Positions 28,973 through 37,156 of a DNA stretch of 64,000 nucleotides are shown in pieces. Source of the stretch: Nucisporomicrobium flavum. Lineage in GTDB: Bacteria > Actinomycetota > Actinomycetes > Mycobacteriales > Micromonosporaceae. Each line of letters begins with the position of its first letter. Within the stretch, counting starts at the first letter, position 1. The translations under genes and the position numbers were made by a program. The stretch is from contig NZ_JADMLH010000024.1 in assembly GCF_016464385.1 (NCBI RefSeq), positions 47,927-111,926 of the forward strand, in the 5' to 3' direction. The notes under the pieces are model-generated. The model saw only the letters and a program-made list of their open reading frames with translations, ran no database searches and was not told the DNA's origin.

Positions 28973-29761
28973 ATGACCATGCAGCGTGCTCGCCGACTCG
29001 CATCCACGGCCGTCGTCGCCGTCCTCGCCATCACCGGCCTGGCCGCCTGCCAGCAGTCGCCCGACGTGGCGGCCTATGTGGGCGGCGGCACCATCACCGA
29101 GGACCGGGTGCAGGACATCTACGACCAGGTCCGCGACGAGCTGACCGCCGCGCGGGAGCAGGCCCAGCAGCAGAAGGGCGCCTCCGCCGAGCCGCTGCCG
29201 CCGCTCACCATGCCGATCAAGCAGCAGGACGTGCTCAACACGCTGCTGACGGTCGACGTGCTCCGCAAGTCGGCCAAGGAGCACAACCTCCAGGCCGCCG
29301 ACTCGCCGACCGTCGAGCAGGTCGCCCAGGCGCGGAACTACTCGCCCCAGTGGGAGTACACGAAGCTCTACACGGAGACGTACCGGCTGCGGACCGCGCT
29401 GCAGGGCGCCGTCAAGCCGGCCACGCTCACCGACGCCGACCTGCGCGACGTGCACAGCCGGCTGGTCAAGGGCGGCATCGCCGACCCCTCCACCACCTTC
29501 GAGCAGTTCAAGAACACGCTGTCGCCGGAGAACAAGTCGCTGCTCGAGACGTACGCGGCGATGCGCGGCGAGCTGACGAAGATCGTGGCGGACGAGAAGG
29601 TCAAGCTCAACCCGCGGTACGGCAACCAGGAGGTCGTCCTGCTGTCGGCCCAGGGCTCGGACGGCAAGGACGTGCCGCTGATCGTGCTGCCGTTCGCCGG
29701 CGACGACGAGTCCGGCGACCCGTACGTCACCGACGTCTCCGCCGTGGCCGACGTCGCCTGA
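28973..29761 (+). CDS. SurA N-terminal-domain-like lipoprotein
   Basis: A 262-aa lipoprotein. The ATG at 28973 (GAGAG just upstream; MTMQRARRLAS) is preferred to the in-frame start at 28922 that lies inside mfd; ATG at 28979 is also possible. The signal peptide ends at the lipobox GLAAC. The mature start VAAYVGGGTITEDRVQDIYD resembles the SurA/PrsA chaperone N-domain, in which a conserved VNG…IT segment leads the helical core. It is helical throughout (DVLRKSAKEHNLQ, FEQFKNTLSPENKSLLETYA). No PPIase (rotamase) domain is present. A secreted-protein folding role is suggested by family. Between mfd and mazG, as in many actinomycetes. Its stop overlaps the next ATG (TGATG). Confidence 0.82.
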   Translation: MTMQRARRLASTAVVAVLAITGLAACQQSPDVAAYVGGGTITEDRVQDIYDQVRDELTAAREQAQQQKGASAEPLPPLTMPIKQQDVLNTLLTVDVLRKSAKEHNLQAADSPTVEQVAQARNYSPQWEYTKLYTETYRLRTALQGAVKPATLTDADLRDVHSRLVKGGIADPSTTFEQFKNTLSPENKSLLETYAAMRGELTKIVADEKVKLNPRYGNQEVVLLSAQGSDGKDVPLIVLPFAGDDESGDPYVTDVSAVADVA

Positions 29762-30750
29762 TGCCCGGCGCCGGGCGCATCGTCCTGCTGGTCACCTCCC
29801 CGAGGCTCCCGGCCGGGCTGCTCACGGCGGCGGCCTGGGACCTGGTCCGCAGCTCCCCGGTGTACGCCGCCGCCGACAGCGAGCAGGCCACCGCGCTGCG
29901 CTCGGCCGGCGTGCCCGTGACGGTCGTCGAAGCCGACCCTGAGCTGCTCGTCGCCGCGCTGGCCACGCACCCCACGGTGGTGTGGCTCGCCGGCGCCGCC
30001 GGGGACGAGGACTTCGCCCGCCGGCTCGGTCTCCGGCTCGCCCGGGAACCGTCCCTGGCCGAGCTCGAGCTCTGCTACGGCTCCTGGGACCCGCCCGGCG
30101 CCCGGCTGCTCGACGCGGTGGCCGTCATGGACCGGCTCGCCTCGCCCGGCGGCGACCCGTGGAAGCGGCAGCAGACCCACGAGACGCTCGCGCCGTACCT
30201 GCTCGAGGAGAGCTACGAGGCGTACGACGCGATCGTGTCGAAGGACCTGGCCGCCCTGCGCGAGGAGCTGGGCGACGTGCTGCTGCAGGTCGTGCTGCAC
30301 GCCCGGCTCGCCGAGAACCTGCCCGAGGACGAGCGCTGGACCGTCGACGACGTGGCCGGCGGGCTGGTCGACAAGATGGTGCGCCGCAACCCGCACGTCT
30401 TCGCGGGCGAGGAGGTCGACGGCGTCCAGGCCATCATCGACAACTGGGAGCGCATCAAGAAGGAGGAGAAGGCCCGGGAATCGGTCCTGGACGGCATCGC
30501 GCTGAGCCAGCCGGCACTGTCCCTGGCCGCGAAGATCCTCCAGCGTACGGAGCGGGCCGGGCTCACCGTGCAGCTGCCCACGGGCGACGACCTGGGCGCG
30601 GCCCTGTTGCGCCTGGTCGCGCAGGCCCGTGCCGACGGTCTCGACCCCGAGGCGCTGCTGCGCCAGGCCGCGCTGGCGTACGCCGACGACGTGCGGGCCC
30701 GAGAGAATGTCGACGTGCGGGCCCGAGAGAATGTCGGACCCGCCGAGTAG
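29761..30750 (+). CDS. mazG: MazG-family nucleoside triphosphate pyrophosphohydrolase
   Basis: A 329-aa protein. The C-terminal two thirds carry the MazG fold: LLEESYEAYDAIVSKDLAAL with the metal-binding ExxE, LREELGDVLLQVVLHARLAE (second acidic helix), VDKMVRRNPHVFAGEEVDG, and NWERIKKEEKARESVLDGI. The N-terminal 110 residues (IVLLVTSPRLPAGLLTAAAW) match the tetrapyrrole-methylase-like region of actinomycete MazG, here reduced. It hydrolyses NTPs to NMP and PPi, cleansing the nucleotide pool of damaged forms. The C-terminus ends in an exact 8-residue duplication (DVRARENV twice) created by a 24-base tandem repeat. It overlaps the previous gene by one base. Confidence 0.9.
   Translation: MPGAGRIVLLVTSPRLPAGLLTAAAWDLVRSSPVYAAADSEQATALRSAGVPVTVVEADPELLVAALATHPTVVWLAGAAGDEDFARRLGLRLAREPSLAELELCYGSWDPPGARLLDAVAVMDRLASPGGDPWKRQQTHETLAPYLLEESYEAYDAIVSKDLAALREELGDVLLQVVLHARLAENLPEDERWTVDDVAGGLVDKMVRRNPHVFAGEEVDGVQAIIDNWERIKKEEKARESVLDGIALSQPALSLAAKILQRTERAGLTVQLPTGDDLGAALLRLVAQARADGLDPEALLRQAALAYADDVRARENVDVRARENVGPAE
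30688..30735 (+). repeat. Perfect 24-base tandem duplication at the mazG 3' end
   Basis: The unit starting GACGTGCGGGCCCGAGAGAA occurs at 30688–30711 and 30712–30735 without mismatch. It adds eight residues to MazG. Each copy contains GAGAGAATG, so it also duplicates a candidate start codon (30707, 30731) of the next gene. Confidence 0.95.
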
Positions 30751-30760
30751 ATTTCGCTCC

Positions 30761-32377
30761 ATGCCGGAGTTCGTCCCGCTCGCCGAGCGCATCGTCGACG
30801 CCATCCTCGCCAGCGACCCCGCCCTGGCGTCGTATGCGGGCGACCACCGCTACGACGACCGGCTGCCCGACCGCTCGCCCGGCGCGGTGGCCGAACGGGT
30901 CACCATGCTGCGCGACGCGGCCGACGCCCTCGCGGGCATCGACCCCGACGCGTTCGGCGAGCAGGACCAGGTCGACCACGCGATCCTGTCGGCCGTCGTC
31001 GAGCGCGGCCTGTTCGAGCTCACCGACGTGCGCGAGCACGAGTGGAACCCGCTGGCGCACAACCCGGCCCCGCTGCTGCACGCTCTCCTCGCCCGCCCGT
31101 TCGCACCCGCCGAGGAGCGGCTCACCAGCCTCGGCGGCCGCCTCGCCGCGGTCCCCGACGCGCTCGCCACCGCCCGCGCGGTGCTGCGCGACGTGCCCCG
31201 GCTGCACGCCGAGATCGCGGTCGGCCAGTTCGCCGGCGCGGCGTCCCTGATCCGCACCCAGGTGCCGGAGCTGCTCGCCGAGGCGCCCGGCCTGCGCCCG
31301 GCCGTGGAACCGGTGGCCGCCGCCGCGCTGGACGCGCTGGCCGAGTTCGACGGCTGGCTGCGGGCCAACCTCGAGAGCGGCGAGCCGGGCCGCGACCCCC
31401 GCCTGGGGCGCCCGCTCTGGGAAGCCCGGCTCTGGCACACGCTCGACACCGAGCTGCCGGCCGCCGAGGTCCTCGCCCGGGCGCAGCGCAACCTCGACGA
31501 GGTCGGCGCCGCCCTGCGCGAGGCCGCGGCCGAGCTGGTCGGCGGTCCGGCCACCGACGAGACCGTACGCCGCGCCCTCGGCACGTTGGCCGCCGAGCAC
31601 CCCGACGAGTCCACCATCGTCGACCTGGCGAAGGTCACCATGGCCGAAGCCACCGAGTTCGTCCGCGAGCACGACCTGATGACGCTCGTCGACGACCCGT
31701 GCCTGATCGAGGAGATGCCGGAGTTCGCCCGCGGCGTCGCCGTCGCCTACTGCGACCCGCCCGGCCCGCTCGAGACCGCGGACGTCCCGACGTTCTACTG
31801 CATCGCCCCGGCCCCCGCCGACTGGCCCCGCGACCGCGTCGAGTCGTTCTACCGCGAATACAACGACCACATGCTGCGCAACCTGACCGTGCACGAGGCG
31901 ATGCCCGGCCACTTCCTGCAGCTCGCCCACTCCCGCCGCTTCCGCGCCGGCACCCGGGTCCGCGCGCTCGGCTTCTCCGGCCCGTTCGTGGAGGGCTGGG
32001 CGGTCTACGCCGAGGAGCTGATGGCCGGCCTCGGGTTCGGTGGCCTGCCCGTACGCCTCCAGCAGCTCAAGATGCAGCTCCGCATGAGCCTCAACGCGGT
32101 CATCGACCAGCTCGTCCACTGCGAAGACCTCCCCGAGTCCGAAGCGATGGCGCTGATGACCACGCGCGGCTTCCAGGAAGAGGGCGAGGCGGCGGGCAAA
32201 TGGAAGCGCGCCCTGCTCACCTCGACCCAGCTCTCGACCTACTTCGTGGGCTACACCGAAGTCGCGGCAATCGCAGCAGCCCGCCCATTCGGCGCCACCC
32301 CCAAAGCCTGGCACGACGCGATGCTGGCGCACGGCTCCCCGCCACCCCGCCACCTCCGCACCCTCCTCGGCGTCTGA
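30761..32377 (+). CDS. DUF885 family protein, putative zinc metallopeptidase
   Basis: A 538-aa protein (from ATG 30761, MPEFVPLAERIVDAI; ATG 30731 or 30707 in the tandem repeat would add 10–18 residues). DUF885 proteins are long helical proteins with a thermolysin/M32-like zinc site. Here TVHEAMPGHFLQLAHSRRF (first His about 378) gives HExxxGH, and GFSGPFVEGWAVYAEELM about 30 residues later gives the third ligand glutamate. A C-terminal CEDLPESEAMALMTTRGFQE segment is also typical. No signal peptide is seen, so cytoplasmic. Catalysis has not been shown for most members; peptidase activity is inferred from the motif. Probably co-transcribed with mazG. Confidence 0.85.
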   Translation: MPEFVPLAERIVDAILASDPALASYAGDHRYDDRLPDRSPGAVAERVTMLRDAADALAGIDPDAFGEQDQVDHAILSAVVERGLFELTDVREHEWNPLAHNPAPLLHALLARPFAPAEERLTSLGGRLAAVPDALATARAVLRDVPRLHAEIAVGQFAGAASLIRTQVPELLAEAPGLRPAVEPVAAAALDALAEFDGWLRANLESGEPGRDPRLGRPLWEARLWHTLDTELPAAEVLARAQRNLDEVGAALREAAAELVGGPATDETVRRALGTLAAEHPDESTIVDLAKVTMAEATEFVREHDLMTLVDDPCLIEEMPEFARGVAVAYCDPPGPLETADVPTFYCIAPAPADWPRDRVESFYREYNDHMLRNLTVHEAMPGHFLQLAHSRRFRAGTRVRALGFSGPFVEGWAVYAEELMAGLGFGGLPVRLQQLKMQLRMSLNAVIDQLVHCEDLPESEAMALMTTRGFQEEGEAAGKWKRALLTSTQLSTYFVGYTEVAAIAAARPFGATPKAWHDAMLAHGSPPPRHLRTLLGV

Positions 32378-32412
32378 CGGCCGCTTTCTCTCTCCCGCGC
32401 CTGGCTTTCCGC

Positions 32413-32444
32413 TTCACGAAGACGGTGCCCGCTTGCGGTAAATT
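32413..32444 (+). promoter_or_regulatory. Candidate promoter for a leaderless RelA/SpoT-domain mRNA
   Basis: TAAATT at 32439–32444 fits a TANNNT –10, with the GTG start at 32451 placed 7 bases after it, the usual transcription start distance. TTCACG at 32413–32418 is a weak –35 with a 20-base spacer. No ribosome-binding site precedes the GTG, which agrees with leaderless translation. Confidence 0.45.
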
Positions 32445-32450
32445 CGGCCG

Positions 32451-33287
32451 GTGCCGGGACTGCCGATCAGCAAGAAGCAGCTGGACAAGCTCGGGGATCG
32501 CCTACGCGACGCCGGCAGTCCGGCCGCGGAAGACTTCGAAATGCTGGAAGCCGTTCTCGGTGCCTATGACGAGGCGCTGCAAGAGGTCAGAGAGACGCTT
32601 CGCGAGCTCGGCTTCGAGCCGACCGTGAGACTCAAGACCACCGGCACCATCGTCGACAAGCTTCGCCGCGAGCGAAGTTCAAGTCTGAAGACCATCCATG
32701 ACTTGGCCGGTGCCCGCATCGTGCTCTCCGGATCGCTGAGGGCTCAGGATGCCGCAGTGCGCTTGATCTCGGAGGCATATTCGGACGCCCCTGTCCCTCC
32801 GCTCGTCATCGACCGGCGGTCCGATCCTCGAGCGGGCTACCGAGCCGTTCATATGATCTTGAAGATCGGCGGAATCCCTGTCGAGGTGCAACTTCGTACC
32901 GAGCTGCAGGACCGCTGGGCTCAGCTCTTCGAGAGGCTCGCCGATGTCTGGGGCAGGCAGATCAGGTATGGGGGCGCACCAAGCGGCGACAGTGCCGACC
33001 GCGCCGCTCGTAGGCAGGACATCGTCGACCTCATGATGAAGATCAGCGGCCTCATGGAAGAGCATGAAGCCAGGGGCGCCAAGATCGAGGGGTGGGGGAT
33101 TCCTGCGCTGCTGCGGAACGCCGGGGTGGGGTTCGCGACTGTCGAGGAGGACGTGCCTGTCGAGTTTCGCGGGGTACGCTCCACGTATCTGGAGTTGAAG
33201 GCTGACGAGGCGCGCCTGGACAAGAGACTTCGTGTCTTGTTGACAATGGTTGCCGACATGCTGGAAAGAGAGGTGAATCCCCGATGA
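32451..33287 (+). CDS. RelA/SpoT synthetase-domain protein (small alarmone-synthetase-like)
   Basis: A 278-aa protein with an isolated RelA/SpoT nucleotidyltransferase domain. Visible motifs: VRLKTTGTIVDKLRRE (Arg60, Lys62, Lys70 of the ATP site; the usual Ser is Thr), TIHDLAGARIVL (Asp84), RSDPRAGYRAVHMIL (Gly-Tyr130-Arg of the pyrophosphate-acceptor pocket) and IPVEVQLRTELQDRWAQLFE (ExQxRT). There is no HD hydrolase, TGS or ACT domain. Such proteins make (p)ppGpp or ppApp, or act as ToxSAS toxins that pyrophosphorylate tRNA. The C-terminal 100 residues are charged and helical (LMEEHEARGAKIEGWGIPAL). Codon use is clearly less GC-rich than its neighbours, suggesting transfer. It overlaps the next gene as ATGA. 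Confidence 0.88.
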   Translation: MPGLPISKKQLDKLGDRLRDAGSPAAEDFEMLEAVLGAYDEALQEVRETLRELGFEPTVRLKTTGTIVDKLRRERSSSLKTIHDLAGARIVLSGSLRAQDAAVRLISEAYSDAPVPPLVIDRRSDPRAGYRAVHMILKIGGIPVEVQLRTELQDRWAQLFERLADVWGRQIRYGGAPSGDSADRAARRQDIVDLMMKISGLMEEHEARGAKIEGWGIPALLRNAGVGFATVEEDVPVEFRGVRSTYLELKADEARLDKRLRVLLTMVADMLEREVNPR

Positions 33288-33532
33288 AGCACTACCTGGT
33301 GGTCTTCGACCGCATCCGCGGTGAAGTGCTCCGCGAGGAGGAGTTCCTCGACCGCGCGAGCGCACTCCGAGCTCGTTTCCAGACGGAGCGCGCCGACGGC
33401 GTCTCGGCGGACATGGAGGTCGTCATTCTCGGGGCGGAATCGCCTGAGGCGCTTCGGCGTACGCACGCGCGCTACTTTCAGACAGCCGGCCAGTTGGCAC
33501 GAGCCGGTCTGGATGGGCTGGCCAGCGCCTGA
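33284..33532 (+). CDS. Small protein coupled to the RelA/SpoT-domain gene
   Basis: An 82-aa protein starting MKHYLVVFDRIRGEVLREEE, with no membrane segment or metal motif. A predicted beta strand, hairpin and two helices (FLDRASALRARFQTERADG; SPEALRRTHARYFQTAGQL) are visible. The 4-base overlap with the RelA/SpoT gene shows translational coupling. I do not recognise a named family. By analogy with ToxSAS operons, in which a small neighbour neutralises an alarmone-synthetase toxin, it could be an antitoxin or a regulator, but small proteins of unknown role also accompany ordinary synthetases. Base composition resembles its partner gene. Confidence 0.75.
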   Translation: MKHYLVVFDRIRGEVLREEEFLDRASALRARFQTERADGVSADMEVVILGAESPEALRRTHARYFQTAGQLARAGLDGLASA

Positions 33533-33556
33533 CCGCAGGTGTCCGACCGCGTGGCT

Positions 33557-34252
33557 TCAGGTGCCGCGGCGGTCGATCAGTTTGGCGGCCGGGGGCGTCT
33601 TGAAGGTCTCTTCCGCGACCTGGTCCGCGTAGTGGGTCATCGCCACGTCGATGGTGGTCCGGTTCAGCGTTCCGCTGAAGCTGCCCAGCACGCCCTCATT
33701 GGTGACGCAGGTGCGGAAGTCGCGGGCCGCCGCGCCGTCGACGCCCATCAGTTCCACGCAGGTGGCATGGCGGCCGGCGATCGTCGTGTCGTGCTGGTCG
33801 ACCTGGACGTCCGGGTCGAGGACCGCCTTGTTCAGCAGCGTCAGCAGCGTGGCCGGGGTGATCATGCCGCTGGCGTCGGCGCCGCGGAACACCGTGGGCG
33901 GGGGTGGGCTGGTCGGGGTGGCCGGGGCGGTCATCGTGCAGGTTGCCGGCTTGGTGGTGGTGCGGCATTCCGTGGTGGCGTCCGCTGTCACCATCAGTTT
34001 GCCGCCCGGGTACACGTAGGCGGACCGGAGCGGCTTCTGCGCCTGGGCGATGGTGGCCGTCTTGCCGCCGGGGAGCTGGTACGTCGCCTCGTACGTGAGG
34101 GCCGTCGCGTTGGAGAGCTGGGCGGCGAGGTCGGCGACCAGGTCGTTGCGGCTGAGCCCCTGCGCCGCCGGGTCGTCGAGGTCCGAGCAGCCTGCCGTGG
34201 CGGCGAGCGCGAGCAGAGCGGCCGTCGTGAGACGGAGACGGGTGGAGGGCAC
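33557..34252 (-). CDS. Lipoprotein of unknown function
   Basis: A 231-aa lipoprotein from a GTG at 34252 with AGGTGGG just upstream. The signal peptide VPSTRLRLTTAALLALAATA ends at a GCS lipobox. The mature protein starts SDLDDPAAQGLSRNDLVADL and has strands such as LTYEATYQLPGGKTATIAQA and AYVYPGGKLMVTA that recall the LppX/LprG or outer-lipoprotein-sorting fold (a curved beta sheet holding lipids). A Thr/Pro-rich segment (TAPATPTSPPPPTVF) follows. Four cysteines in the mature part (about residues 100–200: TTECRTTT, ATCTMT, HATCVEL, RTCVTN) could form two disulfides. It lies downstream of the PilZ gene on the same strand. Function unknown. Confidence 0.78.
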   Translation of the reverse strand: MPSTRLRLTTAALLALAATAGCSDLDDPAAQGLSRNDLVADLAAQLSNATALTYEATYQLPGGKTATIAQAQKPLRSAYVYPGGKLMVTADATTECRTTTKPATCTMTAPATPTSPPPPTVFRGADASGMITPATLLTLLNKAVLDPDVQVDQHDTTIAGRHATCVELMGVDGAAARDFRTCVTNEGVLGSFSGTLNRTTIDVAMTHYADQVAEETFKTPPAAKLIDRRGT

Positions 34253-34353
34253 GAGCCCACCTTTGCCGATGTGCGCAAGCGCGCGCAAACCGGTATTCAC
34301 CCCGTCGCTCTCCGCAGCCGCACGAGCGTTCCCGAGCAAGCGCAGCGCAGCGT

Positions 34354-34971
34354 TCAAGCGCGAGTGCGGCTCAGCAGCTGCTGGCGCATCACGTACCGCC
34401 GGATGACGCGGGCCTGGCTCTCGTCCGTGGCGAAGATCGCGACGATCTCCACCGACATCGGCCCCGGCGGCACCTGCTGGGGCAGCATCGCGACCCGGGC
34501 CGCCACCGCCGAGATGTCGACGATCTCGCTGCCCAGCTGGATCCACAGCTGCAGTTCCTCGCCCGCGACCACGTTCGTGCCCTCGAAGTGGGCGCGCATG
34601 CTGTGTTCGCTGATGTCGCGGATCCAGCCGTGGGCGTCCTCCCAGCCGGGCCGGCGCATGATGATGCGTTCGCCGCCGCCGCCCCGGACGAAGAGGCGCT
34701 GCTGCTCGATCTCGGCCGTACCCGAGGCTTGCAACTCCACCCGGTTCTCGGCGATGCCGACGACGGCGCAGGGGAGCGCGTACCTGCCGCGGGGGGCGGC
34801 GGACCAGCGCAGCGTGACCGGCGTGCCCACCGGGGGCACGGCGGCCTGCGGCGCCGACAGGGTCAGGCCCGCGCCCTCGGCGTGGACGACGCGGACGCGG
34901 GCGGCCTGCTCGTCGGAGGCGGTCATCTCGACGTACGAGCCGGCATCGGGGAGGTGCGCGGTGGTAGTCAT
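34354..34971 (-). CDS. PilZ-domain protein (c-di-GMP receptor candidate)
   Basis: A 205-aa protein with an N-terminal YcgR-like beta domain (PVGTPVTLRWSAAPRGRYAL) and a C-terminal PilZ domain. The second-messenger motifs are RLFVRGGGGERI, in the RxxxR position preceding the barrel, and DISEHSMRAHFEG, matching (D/N)xSxxG with Met in place of the final Gly. The spacing between the two elements is normal. PilZ proteins bind cyclic di-GMP and change the activity of membrane or motility partners. Because the last Gly is replaced, binding is probable but not certain. Divergent from eno; the lipoprotein gene at 33557 lies about 100 bases downstream. Confidence 0.85.
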   Translation of the reverse strand: MTTTAHLPDAGSYVEMTASDEQAARVRVVHAEGAGLTLSAPQAAVPPVGTPVTLRWSAAPRGRYALPCAVVGIAENRVELQASGTAEIEQQRLFVRGGGGERIIMRRPGWEDAHGWIRDISEHSMRAHFEGTNVVAGEELQLWIQLGSEIVDISAVAARVAMLPQQVPPGPMSVEIVAIFATDESQARVIRRYVMRQQLLSRTRA

Positions 34972-35140
34972 GGCAACCCCGGAAATCGGCAGAGCGCGTA
35001 CCGGCTTGAGGCAAGTGCCGCCGGAAGTTCACCGGCCGCCGCCACGCGGGGAACCCCGGCTCGATACCCTCAGGGTCGTGGTCGGCCGCAGGGTCGCGGT
35101 CCGAGTTTCATCCGTACGAATATGAGGAGCGACACGACAC

Positions 35141-36424
35141 ATGGCCACCATTGAAGCGATCGTCGCCCGGGAGATCCTCGACTCGCGGGGCAACCCGACC
35201 GTCGAGGTCGAGGTCGGTCTGGACGACGGCACCATCGGCCGCGCCGCGGTCCCGTCCGGCGCGTCCACCGGCGCGTTCGAGGCGCTCGAGCTGCGCGACG
35301 GCGACAAGGGCCGCTACCTCGGCAAGGGTGTCGAGAAGGCGGTCAGCAACGTCGAGGACAAGATCGCCGACGAGCTGCTCGGGTACGAGGCCAGCGAGCA
35401 GCGCCTGATCGACGAGAAGATGCTCGACATCGACGGCACCTCGGAGAAGTCCGAGCTGGGCGCCAACGCCATCCTGGGCGTGTCCCTGGCGGTGGCGAAG
35501 GCCGCGGCGCAGAGCGCTGAGCTCCCGCTGTACCGCTACCTCGGCGGCCCCAACGCGCACCTGCTGCCGGTGCCGATGATGAACATCCTCAACGGTGGCG
35601 CCCACGCCGACTCGAACGTCGACGTGCAGGAGTTCATGATCGCCCCGATCGGCGCTCCCTCGTTCCGCGAGGCGCTGCGGACCGGCGCGGAGGTCTACCA
35701 CGCGCTCAAGTCCGTCCTGAAGAAGAAGGGCCTGTCGACCGGCCTCGGCGACGAGGGCGGCTTCGCGCCGAGCCTGCCGTCGAACGCCTCCGCGCTGGAC
35801 CTGATCGCCGAGGCCGTGCAGGCCGCCGGCTTCACGCTGGGCACCGACATCGTGCTGGCGATGGACGTCGCGGCGACCGAGTTCCACAAGGACGGCGCGT
35901 ACGTCTTCGAGGGCTCGCCCAAGTCGACCGAAGAGATGATCAACTACTACGCCAAGCTGGCGGAGACGTACCCGATCGTCTCGATCGAGGACCCGCTGTC
36001 GGAGGAGGACTGGGCCGGCTGGTCGGCGATGACCGCGCAGCTGGGCTCGAAGCTCCAGATCGTCGGCGACGACCTGTTCGTCACCAACCCGACCCGTATC
36101 GGCCGGGGCATCGCGGAGAGCGCCGCCAACGCCGTGCTCGTCAAGGTCAACCAGATCGGTTCGCTCACCGAGACCCTGGACGCCGTCGACATGGCGCACC
36201 GGGCCGGCTTCAGGACGATGATGAGCCACCGTTCCGGCGAGACCGAGGACGTCACGATCGCCGACCTGGCCGTGGCCGTCGGCAGCGGCCAGATCAAGAC
36301 CGGCGCGCCGGCCCGCTCGGACCGCGTCGCGAAGTACAACCAGCTGCTGCGCATCGAGGAAGAGCTCGGCAGCGCCGCCCGGTACGCCGGGGCGGGCGCG
36401 TTCCCGCGTTACCGCACCGCGTAA
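35141..36424 (+). CDS. eno: Enolase (phosphopyruvate hydratase)
   Basis: A 427-aa enzyme of glycolysis converting 2-phosphoglycerate to PEP. Complete: MATIEAIVAREILDSRGNPT at the N-terminus, VPSGASTGAFEALELRDGD (mobile loop), EKSELGANAILGVSLAVAKA, SIEDPLSEEDWAGW (metal Asp/Glu), LFVTNPTRIGRGI, VLVKVNQIGSLTETLDAVDM (family signature with the catalytic Lys) and MMSHRSGETEDVTIADLAVA. Length is that of bacterial enolases. GAGGAGCGACACGACAC precedes the ATG and gives the ribosome-binding site. It heads the conserved actinomycete gene order eno, FtsB-like, DUF501, ppx; PEP made here feeds the ppc enzyme at 13867. Confidence 0.98.
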   Translation: MATIEAIVAREILDSRGNPTVEVEVGLDDGTIGRAAVPSGASTGAFEALELRDGDKGRYLGKGVEKAVSNVEDKIADELLGYEASEQRLIDEKMLDIDGTSEKSELGANAILGVSLAVAKAAAQSAELPLYRYLGGPNAHLLPVPMMNILNGGAHADSNVDVQEFMIAPIGAPSFREALRTGAEVYHALKSVLKKKGLSTGLGDEGGFAPSLPSNASALDLIAEAVQAAGFTLGTDIVLAMDVAATEFHKDGAYVFEGSPKSTEEMINYYAKLAETYPIVSIEDPLSEEDWAGWSAMTAQLGSKLQIVGDDLFVTNPTRIGRGIAESAANAVLVKVNQIGSLTETLDAVDMAHRAGFRTMMSHRSGETEDVTIADLAVAVGSGQIKTGAPARSDRVAKYNQLLRIEEELGSAARYAGAGAFPRYRTA

Positions 36425-36439
36425 CGCCCGGTCACGGAT

Positions 36440-36503
36440 CATGGAGTTGTGGCTCCGCGTCCTGTGGGCATAGTGTCCGCAGAGCAGGTGCCGCAACTCC
36501 ATG
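36440..36503. repeat. 13-base inverted repeat downstream of eno
   Basis: CATGGAGTTGTGG (36440–36452) is answered by CCGCAACTCCATG (36491–36503), one mismatch, which as RNA is a G·U pair, with a 38-base loop region. It may terminate the eno transcript or be a copy of a dispersed intergenic repeat. No T-run is present. Confidence 0.7.
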
Positions 36504-36532
36504 GTCTTGGCGAGTGCCGGGGGAGGGCAGGG

Positions 36533-37156
36533 ATGACGCAGCGCCGCACACCGAGTGGGCAGGGGCCGTCGCGCCGCTCCACCGGTCATGCGGGGCGTCC
36601 GGGGGTCCGCAACGGCGCCCGGCCCGCGCGCACCCGCGACACCGGCGCCACCCGCATCGAGCCACGCCGTACGGTCGGGACCCGCACCACCGGCAGCCTC
36701 AACCGGTCCGGCAGCAGGCCCGCCGCCGCGCGCCGGGCGGCCGCGTCGGGGACCACGAAGCGTACGGTCGCCACCCGCCCGAAGGCCTTCACCGGTCGCG
36801 CCACCGTCCTGATCGTCGTGCTGGTCGCGCTGGCCCTCGCGTACACCTATCCGGTGCGGGTCTACCTCGCCCAGGAGTCCCAGATCGCCCAGATGCAGGC
36901 CGACCAGGCCAAGCAGCAGGACGACATCCGGGGGCTCGAGGAGGAGGTGGAGAAGTGGAAGGACCCCGAGTACGTCCGCATCCAGGCCCGTGACCGGCTC
37001 TTCTACGTCCGCCCGGGTGAGGTCCCGCTGCTGGTCCTGAACGACCCGGCGGGTGCCGCCCGGGACGCGGGCCGGCCCGTGGTGGGCGCCCCCGACCGGT
37101 GGTACGACACACTGTGGGGAAGCGTCGCAGCAGCCAATGCAGAATCCCGAAAGTAG
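36533..37156 (+). CDS. FtsB/DivIC-like septum formation initiator protein
   Basis: A 207-aa protein. The ATG at 36533 has GGGAGG 7–12 bases upstream. The N-terminal 85 residues are basic and low-complexity (RRTPSGQGPSRRSTGHAGRP), followed by one membrane helix (TVLIVVLVALALAYTYPVRV, about 90–109) and an extracytoplasmic coiled coil (EIQ-type heptads QIAQMQADQAKQQDDIRGLE) ending WKDPEYVRIQARDRLFYVRP, the recognised signature of FtsB/DivIC. These proteins bridge the divisome via FtsL and FtsQ. The long basic tail is usual for actinomycetes. The next gene starts on the base after its stop. Confidence 0.9.
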   Translation: MTQRRTPSGQGPSRRSTGHAGRPGVRNGARPARTRDTGATRIEPRRTVGTRTTGSLNRSGSRPAAARRAAASGTTKRTVATRPKAFTGRATVLIVVLVALALAYTYPVRVYLAQESQIAQMQADQAKQQDDIRGLEEEVEKWKDPEYVRIQARDRLFYVRPGEVPLLVLNDPAGAARDAGRPVVGAPDRWYDTLWGSVAAANAESRK

